A stretch of DNA of 5,148 nt from positions 1-5,148 of the forward strand of contig CAMCBY010000316.1 in NCBI GenBank assembly GCA_945873015.1. Direction: 5' to 3'. Origin of the DNA: Klebsiella pneumoniae. Lineage in GTDB: Bacteria; Pseudomonadota; Gammaproteobacteria; Ga0077536. Of the stretch, positions 1 through 5,148 are shown piece by piece. The notes beneath the pieces are model-generated. The model saw only the letters and a program-made list of their open reading frames with translations, ran no database searches and had not been told where the DNA came from. Positions within the stretch are counted from its first letter, which is position 1; every line of letters starts with the position of its first letter. Both the position numbers and the translations under genes were made by a program.

Positions 1-161
1 CCGCAGGCCCGCAACTCCGGCACTAGGCGGCCGCCGGCGCTGACCACAATCGCGCGGTGGCCGGCGGTCACCAGCGCTTGTGCAATCTGAATGGTGCCGC
101 GCTCGACACCGCCGACATCCAACTGCGGCAGCAACTGCACAACCGTCAGCGCGCGACTCAT
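1..161 (-). CDS. Family 4 glycosyltransferase, N-terminal part (cut by window edge)
   Basis: Only the first 53 codons are present; the gene runs off the left edge. The translation begins MSRALTVVQLLPQLDVGGVE and continues with RGTIQIAQAL, then AGHRAIVVSAGGRLVPEL. The pattern of a hydrophobic strand, a glycine-rich loop (DVGGVER), a helix (IAQALVTAGH) and a second strand ending in SAGGR is typical of the N-terminal acceptor-side Rossmann domain of GT4 (GT-B fold) glycosyltransferases. These are cytoplasmic or membrane-associated enzymes that add sugars to lipopolysaccharide core or other surface glycans. The start codon overlaps the stop of the upstream ELM1-family gene in an ATGA (158-161), and only a weak GACGGG-like stretch precedes it, so translation is probably coupled. 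The position downstream of glnE-ilvE, where Pseudomonas carries waa core genes, supports a lipopolysaccharide role by inference. The donor and acceptor sugars cannot be judged from this fragment. Confidence 0.85.
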   Translation of the reverse strand, partial: MSRALTVVQLLPQLDVGGVERGTIQIAQALVTAGHRAIVVSAGGRLVPELRAC

Positions 162-1066
162 GCGGCACACCCGTCACTGAACCAGCGCGCAAGTATCAGC
201 TCGGCAATCCGTTCCGCTTCACGTAGCGTGACGGGCTGCGCCGGCATCGCGTCACTCAAGGCCATCACCAAACCACGCGCGCGCAGATCAGCGGCGATGG
301 CTGTGATGCGATCGACACGCCATACAGGCACTTCCAGCACCCCCACTTGCGCGCCGGCACTCAAGGCTTCGTAAATCATCGACACGCTGTCGGCACTCAC
401 CCAAACCTCGGCCGCACGCGCGAGCAAAGCCGGCAACCAATCAGGTGTGGTTTCGCGATGGGAGAAAAACTCCACACCGGGCATGGCGGCGAGTGCAGCA
501 CCAAGCTCCGGGGGTGAACGGCGTGAATCCGTCGCCCACCAGCGGAGAGTGGGGCGGCTTGCCCGCAGCGTTTGAATCTGCGCGAGCAGCGCGGTGGTAT
601 CCCAGCCGTGATGGGCCGACGGACCGCCGAGCAGCATCACACCGAGCCCGGTTTCGCGTTGTACTGCCGGCCGCATCGGATTCAAGGGCCCTTCGCTGAT
701 TTCGACATGCGCCGACGACGCGACACCGTCATGGCGCGGCACAATACATAAGTCAAACCACGCGGTCGGCAGTTGCGGGCGCATGATATAGACCGCCCGC
801 CCGCCGCGCGCACGGCGGGTTGCGAGCAAGGGCCATGCACAGGCGCGCCCGGCGCCGAGGATGAGGTCGGGATCTGGCAGACCGCGCCCGGCGGGCAGCG
901 CGGCAAGCAGGAAATCGAATACTCGTTTGAGCGGTGAGCCGGGCACCGGCAGGCGATGCAGGTCGAGAGGGTGTCGTTCGGCAAGGGCCTGACATAGACC
1001 CTCACACTGGCGTTCGTGACCGCGTTTGCCGTCGGTCCACTGCCATACCACCAGTGCGCGGGTCAT
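158..1066 (-). CDS. Mitochondrial fission ELM1-like (DUF1022) family protein
   Basis: This 302-residue protein has the hallmarks of the ELM1/DUF1022 family: TDGKRGHERQ near the N-terminus (residues 11-20), PRHDGV (110-115), GGPSAHHGWD (147-156) and SADSVSMIYEA (224-234). The family is named after a plant mitochondrial fission factor, but bacterial members are not organelle proteins. Their layout resembles GT-B glycosyltransferases, and the bacterial reaction is not established to my knowledge. I see no signal peptide or clear membrane segment, so it is probably cytoplasmic or peripheral. I chose the ATG at 1066 because the conserved N-terminal strand (ALVVWQW) begins directly after it and a GGGA lies 6 nt upstream. 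An ATG at 1126 is in frame, but it would add 20 unconserved residues (MPAGVADAGQ...) and overlap the end of ilvE. It follows ilvE by 26 bp and overlaps the glycosyltransferase start by 4 bp, which suggests a shared role in envelope glycan synthesis. Family assignment is firm; function is inferred. Confidence 0.88.
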   Translation of the reverse strand: MTRALVVWQWTDGKRGHERQCEGLCQALAERHPLDLHRLPVPGSPLKRVFDFLLAALPAGRGLPDPDLILGAGRACAWPLLATRRARGGRAVYIMRPQLPTAWFDLCIVPRHDGVASSAHVEISEGPLNPMRPAVQRETGLGVMLLGGPSAHHGWDTTALLAQIQTLRASRPTLRWWATDSRRSPPELGAALAAMPGVEFFSHRETTPDWLPALLARAAEVWVSADSVSMIYEALSAGAQVGVLEVPVWRVDRITAIAADLRARGLVMALSDAMPAQPVTLREAERIAELILARWFSDGCAA

Positions 1067-1072
1067 GCCTGG

Positions 1073-1076
1073 TCCC
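1073..1076 (-). promoter_or_regulatory. Weak ribosome binding site supporting the internal ATG of the ELM1-family gene
   Basis: On the minus strand GGGA lies 6 nt before the ATG at 1066. It is short, but it is the only plausible Shine-Dalgarno core in the 26-bp gap after ilvE. It favours this start over the upstream in-frame ATG at 1126, which lies inside the ilvE coding region. Confidence 0.4.
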
Positions 1077-1091
1077 GCGCGTCTGGCGCGC
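1077..1091 (-). other. Small GC hairpin between ilvE stop and ELM1-family start
   Basis: On the minus strand GCGCG-CCAGA-CGCGC forms a potential stem of five G/C pairs with a 5-nt loop. It begins one base after the ilvE stop codon and ends directly before the GGGA ribosome site of the next gene. No U-tract follows, so it is not a rho-independent terminator. It could modulate translation or RNA decay at the gene junction. In GC-rich DNA such a short stem may be chance. Confidence 0.25.
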
Positions 1092-1092
1092 T

Positions 1093-2016
1093 TCAGTTGA
1101 CCAGCGTCAGCCACTCCGGCGGGCACTTGCGCCGGCCTTCGACCAGATCGAGATAGATACTCTGCAGCTTGTGCGTGATCGGCCCAATCGAACCCTTGCC
1201 AATCTGGCGGTTGTCGAGTTCGCGTATCGGTGTCACTTCAGCGGCGGTGCCGGTAAAAAAACATTCGTCGGCGATATAGACCTCGTCACGGGTGATACGC
1301 TTTTCTTCCACTTCGATACCTTCTTCGCGCGCGATCTGCATGACGGTATCGCGCGTGATGCCTTCCAGCACGGAGGTCAGCGACGGTGTAAAGAGTTTGC
1401 CGCGGCGCACGATAAAAATATTCTCACCACTGCCTTCCGCCACCATACCATCGGCATCGAGCAGCAAAGCTTCGTCGTAGCCGTCACGCGCCGCTTCCTG
1501 CAGGGCGAGAATGGAATTGATGTAATTGCCACAGGCCTTGGCGTGGGACATCACGCTGTTGACCAGATGGCGAGTGTAGGACGAGGTCTTGATACGAATG
1601 CCCTTGGTCAGCGCGTCGGCGCCGAGATAGGCACCCCAGAACCACGCGGCGACGGCCACATGGGTGGAAAGATTCTGTGCATGCAGACCCATGCCTTCCG
1701 AGCCGTAGAACGCGAGCGGACGGATGTAGGCGGTCTCGAGCTTGTTGTCGCGCACGCTGGCGATGCAGGCTTCGACAATCTGCTCGTGGGTGAAGGGCAT
1801 CTTCATCTCGAGGATGTGGCAGGTATCGAAGAAGCGCTTCACATGGTCGTCGAGGCGGAAAATCGCCGTGCCGCGCGCGGTCTTGTAGGCGCGGATGCCT
1901 TCGAAAGCGCCGACACCGTAATGCAGTGAGTGGGTCAAGACATGGACATTGGCGTCGCGCCACGGGACCAGCGTCCCATCCATCCAGATCACTCCATCGC
2001 GATCGGCGTAACTCAT
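1093..2016 (-). CDS. ilvE: Branched-chain amino acid aminotransferase IlvE
   Basis: IlvE is a cytoplasmic fold-type IV PLP enzyme that interconverts leucine, isoleucine and valine with their 2-oxo acids, using glutamate/2-oxoglutarate as partner. It catalyses the last step of branched-chain synthesis. The 307-residue length is close to the roughly 309 of E. coli IlvE. The N-terminus (IWMDGTLVPW, residues 10-19) and THSLHYGVGAFEGIR (28-42) are typical. Lys160 in SHAKACGNY is the expected Schiff-base lysine, and Tyr165 follows. AEGSGENIF (193-201) holds Glu194, the cofactor-ring glutamate. Residues 194-222, from EGSGEN through LFT to EGITR, fit the class IV aminotransferase signature. FFTGTAAEVTPI (253-264) is the conserved C-terminal substrate and phosphate loop, with Thr257. 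The ATG at 2016 has a good AGGAGA ribosome site. The gene lies 20 bp after the glnE stop, so the two are probably co-transcribed. All key residues appear present and the gene looks intact. Confidence 0.97.
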   Translation of the reverse strand: MSYADRDGVIWMDGTLVPWRDANVHVLTHSLHYGVGAFEGIRAYKTARGTAIFRLDDHVKRFFDTCHILEMKMPFTHEQIVEACIASVRDNKLETAYIRPLAFYGSEGMGLHAQNLSTHVAVAAWFWGAYLGADALTKGIRIKTSSYTRHLVNSVMSHAKACGNYINSILALQEAARDGYDEALLLDADGMVAEGSGENIFIVRRGKLFTPSLTSVLEGITRDTVMQIAREEGIEVEEKRITRDEVYIADECFFTGTAAEVTPIRELDNRQIGKGSIGPITHKLQSIYLDLVEGRRKCPPEWLTLVN

Positions 2017-2020
2017 GAAA

Positions 2021-2026
2021 TCTCTC
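2021..2026 (-). promoter_or_regulatory. Ribosome binding site of ilvE
   Basis: AGGAGA on the minus strand lies 4 nt before the ilvE ATG at 2016, inside the 20-bp gap after the glnE stop. It is the strongest Shine-Dalgarno match in the window. It suggests that ilvE is translated efficiently on its own rather than only by coupling to glnE. Confidence 0.8.
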
Positions 2027-2036
2027 CTGCGTGCGG

Positions 2037-4907
2037 TTATCGGCTTAAGACGGTATTCCAGATCTCCCGGACTTCCTGACGCTGCGCTTGAAACAGCTTG
2101 GCATCGACCAGCCCGTCAATTTGCTGCAGGGCGCAGCGATGCAGCTCGGCACGATAGGCGAAATAGGCATCGTGCAGGCCGCGGCACAGCGGGGCCGGCA
2201 GCAAACCAAGGTCAGCGATAGTCTCGAGGAGTCGCAGGTTGTCGGTCCAGGCGAGTAGTGGCGAATGCTCGCCTGCCCACCGAAGGACGGCGTATTGCAC
2301 CATAAATTCAATGTCAGTAATACCTCCGAGCCCGTGCTTCAAATCGAAGCTGGCGGCATTGCCGCGGTCCTGTTCCTTCACCATACGTTCGCGCATTTCG
2401 GCGATGTCATGTTGCAAGGTGGCCGGATCGCGACGGCGCGTCAGCACCTCCGCACGAATCGCGCTGAAGCGCGTCGCGAGCGCCGCGTCACCGGCTATCG
2501 GTCGTGCCCGCACCAAAGCCTGGTGCTCCCACACCCAGGCTTCGCGTTGTTGATATTCGGCAAACGCCTCGCAGTTGGTGACGAGCTGGCCAGCCGCGCC
2601 GCTCGGTCGCAAACGTGTATCGATTTCGTAGGTGGCGCCGGATGGCGTGACGGTGCTGAGGATATGAATGAAGCGCTGCACCAGGCGGCTGAAGAACACA
2701 TTGTTCTCCACCACCCGTGCGCCGTCGGTGCGTTGATCGTCGCCGCTGCTGTCATGCAGGAAAACGACATCGAGATCCGAGCCGTACCCGAGTTCCCATC
2801 CGCCGAGCTTGCCGTAGGCGATAACGGTGACGCCGGCAGCACGACGGCTGCCGGCGCGGCTATAGCCCGGCGCGCCATACCGCGCGACCAGATCACTCCA
2901 CGCCAGTTTCAAAGCCGCCGCTACGCAGGCTTCCGCGATATAGGTCAACTGGTTGCTGACCTCGGCAATCGGGAACTGACCGGTAATGTCGCTGGCCGCG
3001 ACCCGCAGTACCTGGCTGTTTTTGAAACTGCGCAGGGTTTCCATCGCCACTTCCAGATCTTCGGCCTCGCCGAGTTGCTCGGCGAGCAGCCCATGCAGAC
3101 GCGCCCGATCGGGTGGTGCGTAAAGCGTGCGTGCGTCGAGCAGTTCATCGAGCAACAGCGGATGGCGGGTGATCTGCTGGGCAATCCATGCGCTGGCGGC
3201 GAACAACTCGATGAGTCTCGTCAGCGCATCGGGATTGTCGGCAAGGAAGGCCAGATAGACACTGCGCCCCGCCACTGCACGTAACAGTGCCGCGACCCGT
3301 TGCACGGTCTCGTCACTGATGGCGCGTTGACAGATCAACTGCAGCAATGCCGGCATGATGCGATCGAGACGCGCGCGACTGTGTTGACTCAAGCGCGATT
3401 GAAAACGTTCCGATTTAAGGATGAGCACGATGTCGGCGAGCGCTGCGGGATGCTCGCGGCCGTGCGCAGCGAGGCCCGCGGCGAGATTGTCTTCGGCCGC
3501 CTGCAGCCACAGCGACTGCCAGGTGCTGGGCGCCGCAGCGCAGTTTTCGTCAGGCGCACCTGCGGGTTTCAACAGCGCTGCGAACAGCGCACGGGTGGCC
3601 TGACGATGAACACCAAGCTCGGTCTCAAACGCCTGCCAGTCAGTAAAGCCGGCGGCGAACGCCACGCGCGCGCGCTCCCTGTCATCATGCGGCAGGCTGT
3701 GGGTCTGTTCGTCACGCACCTGCTGCAAACGATGCTCCGCCATGCGCAGGAATCGATAGCTGGCTTTTAAGGTGGCTACCTCGTGCACTTCGAGCAAGCC
3801 CAATTCTGCGCAGGCGGCCAAGGTCGGCATCAGCGCGCGACTGCGCAGGCGTGCCTCACGTCCACCGCGCGTGAGTTGAAACAACTGAGCGGTGAATTCG
3901 ATTTCGCGTATGCCGCCGCGACCGCGTTTGACATTGTCGTTCAAGGCCGCGCTGCTGGTCTCGCGGTCGATTAAGGCCTTCATCTCGCGCAGCGCATCGA
4001 GCGCACCAAAATCGAGATAGCGCCGGAATACGAACGGCCGGATCAGTGACTCCAGCGCGATACGACAGCGCTCGTCGCCACACAGCGCACGCGCCTTGAT
4101 CAAGGCATAACGTTCCCAGTCACGCCCATGCAGGGCGTAATAGTGCTCGATGGCTGCCAGGCTGCTGCTCAAGGGCCCGCTGTCGCCGAATGGGCGCAGG
4201 CGCATATCGACGCGGAATACAAAACCATCGGCGGTTTTTTCGTTCAAGAGGCCGATGAACTCGCGCCCGACCCGATCGAAATAATCCTGGTGTTCAATGT
4301 CCTTGCGACCGCCGCGGGTCTCACCGTCGTGCTCGAAGATGAACAACAGATCGATGTCCGATGAGAAATTGAGTTCGCCGCCACCGAGTTTGCCCATGCC
4401 GAGCACGAGCAGACTCAAGGCCGTGCCATCCTCGCCATAGGCGCGGCCAAAACGCGGCTCGAGAAAGCGTTGCAGCCACGCCACGGCGTGACTCACCACC
4501 GCGTCGGCAAAGGCACTCAGTTCCGCCATGACGGTATCAACCGACACGCCGAGTTCGAGATCGCGCCACGCAATGCGGACCATTTCGGCGCGGCGCACAA
4601 CACGCAGGGCAGTTTTGGCCGCTGCGACATCGTTGCAGGGTGTGAGGGCGCGCTCGAGCAGCGCGTCGTAGGTGGCGCGGTCGCGCGCCAAGCCAAGGTC
4701 AGGGTGCTCGATCATCGCCACAAACTGCGCAGGCCAGCGGATAGCAAACTCAGCGACAAACGGGCTCTTGGCGAAAACCGCCGCCAGTTGTGCGGCCAGC
4801 GCGGAATCGGACTGCGCCCTGCAACCCGGGCTGGCCTCGCAGAAACGTTCGAGCAGACGCGCGCCGTCTTTGCGCAATATCGCCGGCAGGGTGTTGTGTG
4901 CGCTCAT
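2037..4907 (-). CDS. glnE: Bifunctional glutamine synthetase adenylyltransferase/adenylyl-removing enzyme GlnE
   Basis: GlnE attaches AMP to a tyrosine of glutamine synthetase (inactivating) and removes it by phosphorolysis (reactivating), in response to PII protein and glutamine. At 956 residues it is full length (E. coli about 946). Two homologous halves are visible. The N-terminal adenylyl-removing half has the nucleotidyltransferase motif GKLGGGELNFSSDID (residues 172-186, metal Asp184 and Asp186), the third Asp234 in VDMRLRP, and a helical region starting at RGRGGIREIEF (328-338). The C-terminal adenylylating half has GKLGGWELGYGSDLD (699-713, Asp711 and Asp713), Asp763 in IDTRLRPSG, and HGLGGITDIEF (858-868). 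All metal-binding aspartates are present, so both activities should be intact. The linker around 450-530 is the variable region. An in-frame TGA at 4923-4925 with no start codon after it makes the ATG at 4907 the first usable start; GGAGT lies 6 nt before it. It is the first gene of the minus-strand run and leads into ilvE. Confidence 0.98.
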   Translation of the reverse strand: MSAHNTLPAILRKDGARLLERFCEASPGCRAQSDSALAAQLAAVFAKSPFVAEFAIRWPAQFVAMIEHPDLGLARDRATYDALLERALTPCNDVAAAKTALRVVRRAEMVRIAWRDLELGVSVDTVMAELSAFADAVVSHAVAWLQRFLEPRFGRAYGEDGTALSLLVLGMGKLGGGELNFSSDIDLLFIFEHDGETRGGRKDIEHQDYFDRVGREFIGLLNEKTADGFVFRVDMRLRPFGDSGPLSSSLAAIEHYYALHGRDWERYALIKARALCGDERCRIALESLIRPFVFRRYLDFGALDALREMKALIDRETSSAALNDNVKRGRGGIREIEFTAQLFQLTRGGREARLRSRALMPTLAACAELGLLEVHEVATLKASYRFLRMAEHRLQQVRDEQTHSLPHDDRERARVAFAAGFTDWQAFETELGVHRQATRALFAALLKPAGAPDENCAAAPSTWQSLWLQAAEDNLAAGLAAHGREHPAALADIVLILKSERFQSRLSQHSRARLDRIMPALLQLICQRAISDETVQRVAALLRAVAGRSVYLAFLADNPDALTRLIELFAASAWIAQQITRHPLLLDELLDARTLYAPPDRARLHGLLAEQLGEAEDLEVAMETLRSFKNSQVLRVAASDITGQFPIAEVSNQLTYIAEACVAAALKLAWSDLVARYGAPGYSRAGSRRAAGVTVIAYGKLGGWELGYGSDLDVVFLHDSSGDDQRTDGARVVENNVFFSRLVQRFIHILSTVTPSGATYEIDTRLRPSGAAGQLVTNCEAFAEYQQREAWVWEHQALVRARPIAGDAALATRFSAIRAEVLTRRRDPATLQHDIAEMRERMVKEQDRGNAASFDLKHGLGGITDIEFMVQYAVLRWAGEHSPLLAWTDNLRLLETIADLGLLPAPLCRGLHDAYFAYRAELHRCALQQIDGLVDAKLFQAQRQEVREIWNTVLSR

Positions 4908-4913
4908 GCCTTT

Positions 4914-4918
4914 ACTCC
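4914..4918 (-). promoter_or_regulatory. Ribosome binding site of glnE
   Basis: GGAGT on the minus strand lies 6 nt before the ATG at 4907. With the in-frame TGA at 4923-4925 and no alternative start codon between, it fixes the glnE start. Confidence 0.7.
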
Positions 4919-4991
4919 ACCGTCAGTCCGCAGTTGATCAAAGTCGCCGCGCCGGTGAAACTCGCTGGCCCCGCCTCTCTCCGCGCGGGAC

Positions 4992-5004
4992 ATTGTCCAA
5001 CAAT
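4992..5004. repeat. Short perfect inverted repeat, possible operator
   Basis: ATTGT-CCA-ACAAT is a perfect 5-bp inverted repeat with a 3-bp centre, AT-rich arms in an otherwise GC-rich spacer. It lies 15 bp before the aminotransferase ATG and 84 bp before the glnE ATG. A dimeric repressor bound here could block the plus-strand gene. I cannot match it to a named regulator, and a repeat of this length could be chance. Confidence 0.3.
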
Positions 5005-5019
5005 CAGTCGTAGTCCGTC

Positions 5020-5148
5020 ATGAGCACCACGCCGCGTCTCGAAAGCAAACTGCCGGATGTCGGCACCACGATTTTCACCATCATGTCGCAGATGGCGGCC
5101 GACCATAAGGCCATCAATCTGTCGCAGGGCTACCCCGATTACGATGGC
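5020..5148 (+). CDS. YbdL-like PLP-dependent aminotransferase (methionine aminotransferase), N-terminal part
   Basis: The first 43 codons are present and the gene runs off the right edge. The translation contains SKLPDVGTTIFTIMSQMA (residues 9-26) and then AINLSQGYPDYDG (31-43). This closely matches the N-terminus of E. coli YbdL, as I recall it (SKLPQLGTTIFTQMSALA, then AINLSQGFPDFDG), a fold-type I enzyme that transaminates methionine and aromatic amino acids. NLSQGxPD is the conserved N-terminal segment near the substrate pocket in this subgroup, which also includes kynurenine aminotransferases. The PLP-binding lysine lies beyond the window, so specificity is by similarity only. An in-frame TAG at 5011-5013 rules out an upstream start, and the next ATGs (codons 22 and 25) lie inside the conserved block, so 5020 is the start. 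No Shine-Dalgarno sequence precedes it. It is transcribed away from glnE. Confidence 0.9.
   Translation, partial: MSTTPRLESKLPDVGTTIFTIMSQMAADHKAINLSQGYPDYDG

Larger units (their letters stand above)
4908..5019. promoter_or_regulatory. Divergent intergenic control region between glnE and the aminotransferase
   Basis: This 112-bp spacer separates two divergent start codons and must hold, or lie next to, the promoters for both directions unless one lies inside a coding region. I found no convincing sigma-70 -35/-10 pair on either strand. TTGATC at 4934-4939 resembles a plus-strand -35, but no good -10 follows at normal spacing. On the minus strand GACAAT (4998-4993) resembles a -10 element without a good -35. 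Visible structure includes the TTGATCAA palindrome (4934-4941), a purine/pyrimidine-biased GC stretch around 4968-4990, and the inverted repeat at 4992-5004. I cannot place a transcription start. Confidence 0.5.

Noticed and set aside
1067..1126. Upstream in-frame ATG (1126) as the start of the ELM1-family gene
   Set aside because: It would overlap the last 34 bases of ilvE and add 20 residues with no family similarity. The family's conserved N-terminal strand starts right after the ATG at 1066.
934..1929. 331-codon plus-strand open frame opposite ilvE and the start of the ELM1-family gene
   Set aside because: It is antisense to ilvE, which has complete active-site motifs. The translation shows no recognisable family and reads as the complement of conserved IlvE codons. 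Long antisense frames are expected in GC-rich genes.
2265..3284. 339-codon plus-strand open frame opposite glnE
   Set aside because: It lies entirely inside glnE, opposite its conserved adenylylating half. No recognisable domain or start context supports it.
2209..4704. Repeated CCAAGGTCAG string (near 2208 and 4691)
   Set aside because: Both copies lie in glnE and encode parts of DLGL-type segments in unrelated positions. A ten-base match twice in a 2.9-kb GC-rich gene needs no special explanation.
4470..5023. Several plus-strand frames (4470-4937, 4672-5013, 4790-5023) that might look like an overlapping small gene at the glnE 5' end
   Set aside because: They overlap one another and the conserved glnE N-terminus, are rich in Arg/Ala/Ser as GC-rich shadow frames are, and lack a convincing ribosome site.
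4912..5106. 64-codon minus-strand open frame across the divergent spacer and the aminotransferase start
   Set aside because: It is antisense to a clearly conserved aminotransferase N-terminus, its translation has no recognisable features, and it ends in the glnE leader.

Overview
This is a GC-rich, densely packed chromosomal segment of bacterial core genes, most likely from a gammaproteobacterium. The main reason is gene order. Read on the minus strand, glnE is followed by ilvE and then by envelope-sugar genes. As I recall, Pseudomonas has the same arrangement (glnE, ilvE, then the waa lipopolysaccharide core genes). Protein motifs are also proteobacterial: a full-length two-headed GlnE, and an IlvE whose active-site numbering matches E. 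coli. I cannot name a genus.

Layout from right to left. At the right edge, on the plus strand, is the first 43 codons of a class I/II PLP-dependent aminotransferase resembling E. coli YbdL (5020 to the window end). A 112-bp divergent spacer (4908-5019) separates it from a minus-strand gene run. That run is glnE (4907-2037, 956 aa), a 20-bp gap, ilvE (2016-1093, 307 aa), a 26-bp gap, an ELM1/DUF1022-family protein (1066-158, 302 aa), a 4-bp ATGA overlap, and the first 53 codons of a family 4 glycosyltransferase (161 to the window start). The tight spacing suggests one transcript starting in the divergent spacer.

The first two genes concern nitrogen and amino acids. GlnE tunes glutamine synthetase by reversible adenylylation, and IlvE uses glutamate in branched-chain amino acid transamination. 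The last two genes look like envelope polysaccharide or lipopolysaccharide assembly. The ELM1-family protein is the least understood gene here. Its translational coupling to the glycosyltransferase argues for a shared envelope role, but its reaction is not established.

I see no mobile element, CRISPR array, tRNA, rRNA, toxin-antitoxin or defence module, and no strong rho-independent terminator. No stretch over 300 bases lacks a gene. The window looks like ordinary core genome; the points worth following up are the ELM1-glycosyltransferase pair and the compact divergent control region.
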